From NCBI GenBank assembly GCA_937967805.1, contig CALBTC010000046.1, forward strand, positions 1 to 40,273: a DNA stretch of 40,273 nucleotides, given 5' to 3'. The DNA comes from an uncultured Anaerolineaceae bacterium (GTDB lineage: Bacteria > Chloroflexota > Anaerolineae > Promineifilales > Promineifilaceae). Shown piece after piece: positions 33,273 through 40,116 of this stretch. Numbering within the stretch: position 1 is the stretch's first letter; each line of letters opens with the position of its first letter. The translations under genes were made by a program, and so were the position numbers. The notes below the pieces were generated by a model, which was given only the letters and a program-made list of their open reading frames with translations, ran no database searches and was not told where the DNA came from.

Positions 33273-34046
33273 TTATTTAGGCATCTGTTCCAGCAGCCAC
33301 TGCCAGTGCGGCGGCTTTACGAAGGAGATAATCTCCCGCTCTTGCTGTAGATTATAGGCTACATGGCGCATTTCCATTGACCAGCCTTCCGCCTTACGCC
33401 AGGTGAGCAGGCCGTATTTGGCCCGCTTGTCGCCATCGCTAGGCAGGTTAACGGAGCTGATATTGGCTAGAACCATTTCACCCCAGCGGCGCACGTTGGG
33501 TACGTGCAGGTGGCCAAAGGCAATGATGCCCGCGGTGGTGCTTTCCAGCAACGGCCGTAATTCTTCATCACTTTGCGGCCATTTTACCTCGCCTATTTTT
33601 TCCTGCTGGAATTCCTCCGTCGGCATGATGGCCCGGTTTACGTCCAGCGGATTGGCGTGGACGATGAGCAGATCGTCGCTGGCAACGGGCGTTGGCCCAA
33701 TCCGGTGGCTAAACGGCAAACGCTGTAACCAGGCTAAGTGCTCTTGGCCAAGCTGCTGGCGCAGCCAGACGGCTGTCTGGTTGAAGCTTTCCCAGCGCTG
33801 TCGCTCCTCATCATTGGCATCATCGGGCAGTGGGCGGGGCGAGTGAATGAACTCGTCGGTATTGCCGTAAACAAAAACGTCTGTTTCGGCTTTAGCCAGC
33901 TCCAGGCACGCTTTGGGGCGCGCTCCCATCCAACACATATCACCGGCAAAGGCGATGAGATCAGGCGCCTGCTTTTTGATGTCGGCCAGGACCGTTTGCA
34001 GCGCCGTGAGATTGCCATGAACGTCTGAATAAACTGCGATTCGCAT
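33273..34046 (-). CDS. Metallophosphoesterase (calcineurin-like, YfcE/MJ0936-like)
   Basis: A 257-residue cytoplasmic phosphoesterase. The five-motif metal centre is visible: AVYSDVHGN (Asp8, His10), FAGDMCWMG, VYGNTDE, LLIVHANP and FGHLHVP. Family members hydrolyse small phosphodiesters or phosphate esters; the substrate is unknown. ATG 34046 has GGAG 7 nt upstream. The frame is open 24 codons further, but that part overlaps two repeat hairpins. It is the first gene of a minus-strand group with the secreted protein, dam and a methyltransferase. Confidence 0.9.
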   Translation of the reverse strand: MRIAVYSDVHGNLTALQTVLADIKKQAPDLIAFAGDMCWMGARPKACLELAKAETDVFVYGNTDEFIHSPRPLPDDANDEERQRWESFNQTAVWLRQQLGQEHLAWLQRLPFSHRIGPTPVASDDLLIVHANPLDVNRAIMPTEEFQQEKIGEVKWPQSDEELRPLLESTTAGIIAFGHLHVPNVRRWGEMVLANISSVNLPSDGDKRAKYGLLTWRKAEGWSMEMRHVAYNLQQEREIISFVKPPHWQWLLEQMPK

Positions 34047-34064
34047 CTGGTTTCTCCTACGTAA

Positions 34065-34105
34065 ATCGGGCATTTTTGCCCGATAGCCGGACAGGGATGT
34101 CCGGC
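34065..34105. repeat. Two tandem tetraloop hairpins
   Basis: ATCGGGCA-TTTT-TGCCCGAT (34065-34084) is followed directly by GCCGGACA-GGGA-TGTCCGGC (34086-34105). Both have perfect 8-bp stems. They lie just upstream of the metallophosphoesterase start, in its probable leader. Confidence 0.7.
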
Positions 34106-34225
34106 CTACGATTTTCATTCATCGTGGTGTGCACCTCGACTCATGGTGACTCCTGTAAAATAGCCCAATGCAGCAGATAGTTCAATTTCATTTAGCGTCT
34201 AAGCAAATTATCAGGTCATCCTGTG

Positions 34226-34304
34226 TCATTCCCGCGAAGGCGGGAATTCATACGCCTGGACTCCCGCCAGCCTGTCCCCGCGAAGGGGTGGGCGGGAGTG
34301 ACAG
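34226..34304. repeat. Repeat pair TTCCCGCGAAGGCGGGAA (REP-like), copy 2
   Basis: TTCCCGCGAAGGCGGGAA (34229-34246) shares its core with the element at 13234-13249. A second hairpin CTCCCGCC/GGCGGGAG (34261-34268, 34291-34298) encloses CCCCGCGAAGGGG. The outer ends GTCA and TGAC are also complementary. Apart from these repeats and the promoter at 34412, the 404-nt gap 34047-34450 shows no gene. Confidence 0.75.
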
Positions 34305-34411
34305 AGAAGGTATCTGCTACCCGGCTAAACTTTTAATCTGGGTAAGAATTGACCTATGCCTATGGATTATCGCTGGTGTGGCGTACAATCGCAAAAGGAG
34401 GCGCGAGAAGG

Positions 34412-34417
34412 TATAAT
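34412..34417 (+). promoter_or_regulatory. Candidate -10 element for the carboxypeptidase gene
   Basis: A perfect TATAAT at 34412-34417 lies 33 nt before the ATG. The -35 at proper spacing is weak (TCGCAA, 3 of 6), so confidence is limited. Confidence 0.35.
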
Positions 34418-34450
34418 TTGCCACCCAACTTCAACAAGGAGCGTGTCTAT

Positions 34451-35950
34451 ATGGCTGAAGCAGATAAAAAGGAAGAGAAAAATGGGGAAGAAAAAGAAAA
34501 AGCTCCCAAACCGGAACCCAAAGACAATCTGGTAGAAACAAAACACGTGGTGACCATCAACGGCCGTCGCATCAACTACACCGTCACCACCGGCACCATC
34601 GTGCTTAAAGAAGAGATTGAAAAAGAAGGCAAGGCAGAAGGGCACAAGCCAAAAGCAGAGATTTTCTTCATTGCCTATACCCGTGATGGTATCAAAGACC
34701 GCAAAAAACGGCCGCTTACCTTTTCCTTCAACGGCGGTCCCGGCTCGTCGTCCGTCTGGCTGCATTTGGGCGTGTTTGGTCCGCGCCGCATTGTCACCGA
34801 CGAGAAAGGCAACCTCTTACAGCCGCCTTACGACCTGATCGAAAACGAATACTCCATTCTGGACCAGACCGACTTGGTGTTTATCGATCCGGTAAGCACC
34901 GGCTACAGCCGCGCCGTGGCGGGGGAAAAACCTAAAGAATTCCATGCCTTCAAGCGGGACATTGAGTACGTGGGCGATTTTATCCGGCTGTATTGTTCGC
35001 GGTACGGCCGTTGGACCTCGCCTAAATTCCTGGCCGGCGAAAGCTACGGCACGACCCGCGCCGCCGGCGTGGCCGGTTACCTGCAAGAGCGGCACGGCAT
35101 GTACCTGAACGGGCTTATGCTCATTTCCGTCGTGCTCAACTTCCAAACCATTCGCTTCCCTGTAGGCAACGATCTGCCCTACATTTTGTACCTGCCCAGC
35201 ATGGCGGCCACCGCCTGGTACCACGACAAGCTGGATAAAAAGCTGCAAGCCAGCCTGGAAGACACAGTCGAAGAAGTGCGCCAGTTTGCCCTCACCGAGT
35301 ACACGCTGGCTCTGATGCAGGGTGCGGCCCTGCCGGAAAAAGAGAAAGTCAAAATCGAGAAGAAGCTGGCCCGCTACCTGGGCCTGTCTCTGGATTATGT
35401 CAAGCGCAGCAATCTGCGTATACAATATTTCCGCTACATCAAAGAGCTGCTGCGCGACCAGCACCGCACCGTCGGTCGGCTGGACAGCCGCTTTTTGGGC
35501 ATCGACCGGGATGCGGCCGGGGAGCATTTTGAATACGATCCCAGCTACGCCGTCATTCAAGGTCCGTACACCGCCACCTTCAACGATTACGTGCGGCAGG
35601 AACTCAACTACGAAAGCGATCTGCCCTACGAAATTTTAAACCCCAAAGTGTGGCCCTGGAATTACGAGCCACACCAAAACGAATTTGCCAACGTTGCCGA
35701 AACGCTGCGCCAGGCAATGACTATCAATCCTTACCTGAAGGTGTATGTCGCTAACGGTTACTACGATCTGGCCACACCGTTCCTGGCCACAGAATACACG
35801 TTCAGCCATTTAGACATTGATCCCACGCTGATGGACAATATCACCATGCACTACTATGAAGCAGGACACATGATGTACGCTCACCTGCCTTCGCTGGCGC
35901 AAATGAAGGTAGATATAGATAATTTTTTGGAAACGGCCGTACCCACCTAA
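34451..35950 (+). CDS. Serine carboxypeptidase-like protein (peptidase S10)
   Basis: A 499-residue alpha/beta hydrolase of the S10 type. It shows the oxyanion segment FNGGPGSSS (93-101), nucleophile Ser198 in GESYG, acid Asp439 in ANGYYDLATP and His473 in EAGHMMYAH. S10 enzymes remove C-terminal residues at acidic pH and are usually exported. This one has no signal peptide but a highly charged Lys/Glu N-terminus (first 25 residues), so it appears cytoplasmic. ATG 34451 has AAGGAG 10-11 nt upstream; the open frame upstream to 34349 is not homologous. It is followed by a repeat and the MttB-like gene. Confidence 0.92.
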   Translation: MAEADKKEEKNGEEKEKAPKPEPKDNLVETKHVVTINGRRINYTVTTGTIVLKEEIEKEGKAEGHKPKAEIFFIAYTRDGIKDRKKRPLTFSFNGGPGSSSVWLHLGVFGPRRIVTDEKGNLLQPPYDLIENEYSILDQTDLVFIDPVSTGYSRAVAGEKPKEFHAFKRDIEYVGDFIRLYCSRYGRWTSPKFLAGESYGTTRAAGVAGYLQERHGMYLNGLMLISVVLNFQTIRFPVGNDLPYILYLPSMAATAWYHDKLDKKLQASLEDTVEEVRQFALTEYTLALMQGAALPEKEKVKIEKKLARYLGLSLDYVKRSNLRIQYFRYIKELLRDQHRTVGRLDSRFLGIDRDAAGEHFEYDPSYAVIQGPYTATFNDYVRQELNYESDLPYEILNPKVWPWNYEPHQNEFANVAETLRQAMTINPYLKVYVANGYYDLATPFLATEYTFSHLDIDPTLMDNITMHYYEAGHMMYAHLPSLAQMKVDIDNFLETAVPT

Positions 35951-35965
35951 GAAACGCAAACGGCA

Positions 35966-36024
35966 AAGATTGGACCATTTTTCTAAAAGAATGAACTCCG
36001 CATAAGCCAAAATGGTCCAATCTT
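35966..36024. repeat. Inverted repeat AAGATTGGACCATTTT, copy 2
   Basis: Perfect 16-bp arms at 35966-35981 and 36009-36024 with a 27-nt loop. The arms match copy 1 (28036-28093) but the loop does not, which points to conservation of the stem rather than recent duplication of the whole element. Confidence 0.85.
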
Positions 36025-36058
36025 CAATTCATCAATTCAAATCATCCCGGAGACTCCC

Positions 36059-37567
36059 ATGGCCCGAAAACGCATGCGCAACCGGCCCAGCCCGCACGGC
36101 CCCAACCCCGACCAGGTTGCCAAAATCACCCAGCCTAAATGGACCCTGCCCCCCTACGAAATCGCCTCCACCGAACAGCTTCAGCTCCTCCACGACAAAT
36201 CGATGCAAATTTTAGAAGAAGGCGGCATCGCTTTTTACGATGATGAGTCGATACGCATTCTGGAACAGCATCAGGTTAAAGTTGTGGACCAGATCGCCTA
36301 CTTTGACCGGGCGCAGGTGATGGAATACTTGGCCAAAGCGCCCTCGCAGTTTGTGTGGAACGGCCGTAACCCGGAGCACAACGTCGTTTTGGGCGGCGAC
36401 CATGTGGTATTTGCCCCGGTGGTCGGCCCGCCGTTTATCCGCGATCTGGACCGGGGGCGGCGCGATGGCACGCTGCAAGATTTGCAGAATCTCATCAAGC
36501 TAAGCCAGACCATTCCCTACATGCACAGCCTGGGGGCTGAAAACGTCGTGCCGTCAGACGTGCCCATCGAATACCGCCACCTGGAAACGATGTACGCTCT
36601 GCTCACCACCGGTGACAAGCCGGTGATGGGCGTGTACCACACCGGCCCCATTGCCGCCGACACGCTGGCGCTGGCCAAAATTATGTACGGCGAGGAAGCG
36701 CTGCGGCAGAATCACATCCTGCACTGCGTCGTCAACGTCAGCAGCCCGCGCCGCCTGGATGACCGGATGCTCAGTATGCTCATCCAGTTTGCCCAACACA
36801 ACCAGATTGTGGACGTGACACCATTCATTTTGTCTGGGGCGATGGGACCGGTTTCCATTTTGGGCAAGGTGGCCCAACTCAATGCCGAAGCGCTGGCCGG
36901 CATCGTCTTTGCCCAGATGGTCAATCCCGGCACACCCTGCATTTACGGCTCCTTCCAGGCCGTTTTGGATTTGCAAAGCGGCGCCCCCGTCTTTGGCGCA
37001 CCAGAAAGCCAGCTTGCCCTCTACCTGAGCGCCCAACTGGCCCGGATGTACAACTTGCCCTTCCGCGCTGCCGGAGCCTATGCCAGCTCCAAAATTATCG
37101 ACGCCCAGGGGGCGTATGAAAGCGTGATGGCCATGTTCCCGTCGATGCTGGTACGGCCGAATTTTGTCCTGCACGCCGCCGGTTGGCTGGAAGGCGGGCT
37201 TACCGCCGGTTATGAAAAGTTTGTTCTCGACTGCGAGCTGCTGGGCATGTACCATCGCTACCTGCAAAACGTCAGTTGGGAAGAAGACGAGTGGGCGCTG
37301 GACACGATCATCAACGAGGTGCCGCCCGGCGGCCACCATTTGGGCAGCAGCCACACCATGCGCCATTACCGCACCGCCTTTTACCGGGCCAGCCTGTTTG
37401 ATTATGATTCGGCCGAGGCGTGGGAAGCCGGCGGCAGCATCGATTCCATTCAGCGGGCCAACCAAAAATACAAACAGCTCCTGCGCCAGTACGAAAAACC
37501 CGAACTGGACCCCGGCACCGACGAAGCCCTGCGCGACTTCATCGAGCGCCGCAAGCAGGAATTATAA
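36059..37567 (+). CDS. MttB-like trimethylamine/betaine methyltransferase family protein, non-pyrrolysine
   Basis: A 502-residue member of the trimethylamine methyltransferase (COG5598) family. Supporting segments are LPPYEIASTEQLQLLHDKSMQILEEGGI at the N-terminus, DGTLQDLQNLIKLSQTIPYMHSLG, SGAMGPVSILGKVAQLNAEALAGIVFAQMVNPGTPCIYGSF, the GAPVFGAPESQLALYLSAQLARMYNLPFR core and TMRHYRTAFYRASLFD near the end. It is read through without an in-frame amber codon, so it is of the non-pyrrolysine type (for example glycine-betaine methyltransferase MtgB). Its corrinoid partner and reductive activase are not in the window. GGAG lies 8 nt before ATG. The following M20 peptidase is 115 nt downstream, separated by a repeat. 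Substrate unknown. Confidence 0.88.
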   Translation: MARKRMRNRPSPHGPNPDQVAKITQPKWTLPPYEIASTEQLQLLHDKSMQILEEGGIAFYDDESIRILEQHQVKVVDQIAYFDRAQVMEYLAKAPSQFVWNGRNPEHNVVLGGDHVVFAPVVGPPFIRDLDRGRRDGTLQDLQNLIKLSQTIPYMHSLGAENVVPSDVPIEYRHLETMYALLTTGDKPVMGVYHTGPIAADTLALAKIMYGEEALRQNHILHCVVNVSSPRRLDDRMLSMLIQFAQHNQIVDVTPFILSGAMGPVSILGKVAQLNAEALAGIVFAQMVNPGTPCIYGSFQAVLDLQSGAPVFGAPESQLALYLSAQLARMYNLPFRAAGAYASSKIIDAQGAYESVMAMFPSMLVRPNFVLHAAGWLEGGLTAGYEKFVLDCELLGMYHRYLQNVSWEEDEWALDTIINEVPPGGHHLGSSHTMRHYRTAFYRASLFDYDSAEAWEAGGSIDSIQRANQKYKQLLRQYEKPELDPGTDEALRDFIERRKQEL

Positions 37568-37572
37568 AAAGC

Positions 37573-37664
37573 GGAACACAGAGGGACGCAGAGGAGGCAC
37601 AGAGCTTCACAGAGATTGCTTTTCCTCTGTGTAACTCCGTTTTCTCCGTGTAACTCTGTGTTCC
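37573..37664. repeat. Palindromic intergenic repeat (GGAACACAGAG / CTCTGTGTTCC)
   Basis: GGAACACAGAG (37573-37583) pairs perfectly with CTCTGTGTTCC (37654-37664), and a run of A follows. Inner copies of CACAGAG and CTCTGTGT extend the hairpin. It is the same class as the element at 1891-1962. Confidence 0.75.
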
Positions 37665-37682
37665 AAAAAAACCACAACAACT

Positions 37683-38951
37683 ATGAAAAAGTTTGAACAA
37701 GCCGTCCTCGACCAATTAGATTTTGACGGCCTGCTGCACGCGCTGGACCGACTGGTGCAGATTCCCAGTTTGGACGGCACTGCCGAAGAAGTAAAGGTGC
37801 AGGCGGAAACGGCCGTTCTCATGCAATCGCTCGGGCTGGAGGTAGAAACCTGGGAAATCGACTTTGCCGAACTGCAAACGCATCCCGCCTACACCGCCGA
37901 AGTGGAGCGCACCGCCGGCCTGGGCGTGCTGGGCAGCTACGGCCGTGGCGAAGGCCCCACACTCATCCTCAACGGCCACACTGACGTCGTTCCCGCCGGC
38001 GAACTGGAGCGCTGGCATTTTCCACCCTGGCGCGCCACCTTCAACGAGGCAGACGGCAACGTCTACGGCCGTGGCGCTTTAGACATGAAAGGCGGCCTTT
38101 GCTGCGCCCTGTTTGCCGTCAAAGCGATCATCGACGCCGGCGTGCAGCTAAAGGGGCGGGTGCTGGTACAGTCAGTCATTGGCGAGGAGGATGGCGGGGC
38201 GGGTACGCTGGCGGCTGTTCTCCATGGCCCAAAAGCCGATGCCGCCATCGTCGTGGAGCCAACGGAGCTAATGATTGCCCCGGCACAGGCTGGGGCCTAC
38301 AACTTCCGCGTGACCATCCCTGGCAAGGCGGCACACGGCGCCATGCGCTTTGAGGGTGTCGATCCGCTGGAGCAGTTTTTGCTGGTTTACCAGGCTATTC
38401 TCGATTTAGAAAAAATTCGCAACCAGGCTGACGATCATCCGATGTTTGCCAGCTATCCGGTGCCGTATCCCATTTGCGTGGGCAAAATTCATGGCGGCGT
38501 TTGGGCCTCGACCGTGGCCGAAACGCTCACGTTTGAAGGGCGCTACGGGGTGAAGATTGGTGAAGACCCGGCGGCGGCCAAACAACAGTTAGAGGATCAT
38601 GTGTTGACGGCCGTACAAACCGATCCCTGGCTCAAAGAAAATCCGCCCGTCATTGAGTGGTGGGGCGCCCAGTTTGACCCGGCTGAGATTGCGGCGGACC
38701 ATGCGATTGTGTTGGAAACGGCCGTTTCCTTCCAGGAGATCACCGGAACCTCTGCCCAAATCCAGGGCATGCCCTACGGTGCCGACATGCGCCTGCTGGT
38801 CAACGTGGGCGGCATCCCCACCATCCTCTTTGGCCCCGGCGACGTGCGCAAAGCCCACCAACCCGACGAACACGTTCCCCTGGCCGACCTCAAAACCTGC
38901 ACCCAAACCCTGGCCCTCACCATCCTCCGCTTTTGCCAGGTTGCCGACTAA
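37683..38951 (+). CDS. M20-family metallopeptidase (ArgE/DapE-like deacylase)
   Basis: A 422-residue di-zinc amidohydrolase of the ArgE/DapE/CPG2 type. The zinc ligands are visible: NGHTDVVP with His99, GRGALDMKGG with Asp, GEEDGG with the catalytic and ligand Glu, VVEPTEL, and a final AHQPDEHV. The dimerisation lid domain lies about 200-310. It would remove an acyl or formyl group, or cleave a small peptide or acyl-amino acid; exact substrate not deducible. It follows the MttB-like gene in the same direction. Five copies of ACGGCCGT occur in the gene (as Tyr-Gly-Arg and Thr-Ala-Val). Confidence 0.92.
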   Translation: MKKFEQAVLDQLDFDGLLHALDRLVQIPSLDGTAEEVKVQAETAVLMQSLGLEVETWEIDFAELQTHPAYTAEVERTAGLGVLGSYGRGEGPTLILNGHTDVVPAGELERWHFPPWRATFNEADGNVYGRGALDMKGGLCCALFAVKAIIDAGVQLKGRVLVQSVIGEEDGGAGTLAAVLHGPKADAAIVVEPTELMIAPAQAGAYNFRVTIPGKAAHGAMRFEGVDPLEQFLLVYQAILDLEKIRNQADDHPMFASYPVPYPICVGKIHGGVWASTVAETLTFEGRYGVKIGEDPAAAKQQLEDHVLTAVQTDPWLKENPPVIEWWGAQFDPAEIAADHAIVLETAVSFQEITGTSAQIQGMPYGADMRLLVNVGGIPTILFGPGDVRKAHQPDEHVPLADLKTCTQTLALTILRFCQVAD

Positions 38952-38989
38952 CCACAATTGTCATGCCGTTATTCACCTGCGCCCTCCCC

Positions 38990-39061
38990 TTGTCATTAGT
39001 GTAACGAGGAATCTTACGCCGCTTCCAGTCGTAGGATTCCTCACTGCGTTCGGAATGACAA
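38990..39061. repeat. Palindromic intergenic repeat (TTGTCATT ... AATGACAA)
   Basis: TTGTCATTAGTGTAACGAGG (from 38990) continues to AATCTTACG and faces the partly complementary CGTAGGATTCCTCACTGCG (from 39030), which continues to CGGAATGACAA (end 39061). The two halves form a large imperfect hairpin. A related fragment lies at about 13094-13113. Together with the promoter and leader hairpin this accounts for most of the 351-nt gap before the MerR gene. Confidence 0.65.
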
Positions 39062-39178
39062 TGGAGGTGGTATTCAGAAACAAGACCATCAAGGGGTTGT
39101 TTCTTTTCTCATAGAACGCCGTGCGCGGTGTGGCCGCTTTCAGACTGACAAGTTCGTGGATCAAATTCAAAATTCCCC

Positions 39179-39209
39179 TTGACATTGACGTTACGTCATA
39201 CTTTATGAT
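39179..39209 (+). promoter_or_regulatory. MerR-type promoter with 19-bp spacer and internal dyad
   Basis: TTGACA (39179-39184) and TATGAT (39204-39209) are separated by 19 bp. The spacer contains the dyad TGACGT-T-ACGTCA (39186-39198). Over-long spacing with an operator between -35 and -10 is the hallmark of MerR-activated promoters, and the MerR gene lies just downstream, so autoregulation is very likely. Confidence 0.8.
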
Positions 39210-39220
39210 GGTTCCAGTTG

Positions 39221-39276
39221 AACCTCCCGCAGGTTTAAACCAGGGCCAGGCTCGTAGACGAAACCTGCGGGAGGTT
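39221..39276 (+). other. 16-bp inverted repeat in the leader of the MerR gene
   Basis: AACCTCCCGCAGGTTT (39221-39236) and AAACCTGCGGGAGGTT (39261-39276) are perfectly complementary with a 24-nt loop. It lies wholly inside the predicted 5' untranslated region, ends 16 nt before the ribosome-binding site and has no T-tract. It may be an mRNA-stability or attenuation element. Confidence 0.6.
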
Positions 39277-39302
39277 TTCGTCGGAGCCTTGTGGAGATGC
39301 GC

Positions 39303-40046
39303 ATGTACACGATTAAACAGTTAGCCGACCTGGCCAACGTGAGCCGCCGCACTTTACGGTATTATGACCAGATTGATTTGCTGAAGCCAACGGCCGTTGG
39401 CGACAACAATTACCGTTACTACGATCAAGATACCGTCCTGCGGCTGCAACAAATCCGCTTCTACCAGGAGATGGATTTCAGCCTGGACGACATTCGGCAA
39501 ATTCTAGACAAGTCCGATTTCAACACGCTGCAATCGCTGCAAACCCAAAAAGGTGCGTTGCAGCAGCAAGCCAAACGGCTGGAGCGGTTGATCAACACCA
39601 TTGATAAAACGATCTTGCATTTAGAAGGAAAAATTAAGATGGACAACAAAGAATTATTCGCCGGCTTTGATGAAGCCAAACAAAAAGCATATGCCGAAGA
39701 AGCAGAACGCCGTTGGGACCCCAAGCTGGTGCGCGAATCCAACCAGCGCTGGAACCGGCTGAGCCTAGAAGAAAAGGAAGCCATCCTGCAAGAAGGCAAC
39801 CAGATTTACAGCGACATGATCGACCAGCTTGATGCTGAACCGGACAGCGAAGCTGTGCAGACCATTGTCGCCCGCTGGCACCAGCACATCCAGCACTTCT
39901 ACGAACCTGGCCTGGCCACGCTGCGCGCCCTGGGGCAAGGCTATGCCGCTGACCCCGCCTTCCGCGCCACGTTTGAAGCGATGCATCCCGACCTGCCGGA
40001 CTTCTTGCACGAGGCGATTACCGTTTACTGCGACAACAACAGCTAA
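39303..40046 (+). CDS. MerR-family regulator with TipAS-type ligand domain
   Basis: A 247-residue regulator. It has an N-terminal winged HTH (YTIKQLADLANVSRRTLRYYDQIDLLKP), a wing and RxYYDQDTVLRLQQIRFYQEMDFSLDDIRQIL, a coiled-coil dimer helix (about 75-105) and a C-terminal TipAS-like domain (about 115-245) of the kind that captures thiopeptides or other antibiotics in TipAL. TipAS features are the KYAEEAExRW-like helix (QKAYAEEAERRWDPK) and WHQHIQHFYEP. ATG 39303 has GGAG 6 nt upstream; in-frame GTG/ATG starts at 39291/39297 overlap that site. Its promoter shows the expected operator. Possibly a multidrug-sensing autoregulator. Confidence 0.92.
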   Translation: MYTIKQLADLANVSRRTLRYYDQIDLLKPTAVGDNNYRYYDQDTVLRLQQIRFYQEMDFSLDDIRQILDKSDFNTLQSLQTQKGALQQQAKRLERLINTIDKTILHLEGKIKMDNKELFAGFDEAKQKAYAEEAERRWDPKLVRESNQRWNRLSLEEKEAILQEGNQIYSDMIDQLDAEPDSEAVQTIVARWHQHIQHFYEPGLATLRALGQGYAADPAFRATFEAMHPDLPDFLHEAITVYCDNNS

Positions 40047-40072
40047 CCGTAGCCGCGCTTTCTTAGCGCGCG

Positions 40073-40103
40073 CGAGGATTGGAATCCTCGGCTGCATTTT
40101 TAA
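40073..40103 (+). terminator. Hairpin after the MerR gene
   Basis: CGAGGATT (40073-40080) and AATCCTCG (40083-40090) are complementary around GG, extended by outer GC-rich pairing, and GCATTTTTAA follows. It is a plausible terminator between the MerR gene and the next start. Confidence 0.5.
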
Positions 40104-40116
40104 TTGAGGAAAACTC

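Larger units (their letters stand above)
633..39397. repeat. ACGGCCGT, highly iterated 8-bp palindrome (about 60 copies across the window)
   Basis: By hand count about 60 exact copies of the self-complementary octamer ACGGCCGT lie between 633 and 39397, on average one per about 670 bp. Examples start at 633, 1075, 1328, 27518, 27809, 29982, 34560, 38065 and 39390. Most are inside genes, read as Thr-Ala-Val, Asn/Tyr/Asp-Gly-Arg or x-Arg-Pro according to frame. Preferred flanks are AA and TT. At 57% GC about one copy is expected by chance. Confidence 0.9.

Noticed and set aside
34817..35560. Minus-strand frame of 247 codons opposite the S10 carboxypeptidase
   Set aside because: No homology recognised; the sense gene has all catalytic motifs.
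36554..37465. Long open frame (303 codons) on the minus strand opposite the MttB-like gene
   Set aside because: It overlaps completely with a well-supported gene and shows no domain; GC-rich antisense frames of this kind are expected.
36059..37567. Pyrrolysine-containing MttB
   Set aside because: The frame is continuous without an internal amber codon, so it is the non-pyrrolysine type.
1891..37664. CRISPR array from the many short repeats in gaps
   Set aside because: Repeats are scattered single palindromes, not regularly spaced direct repeats with spacers.
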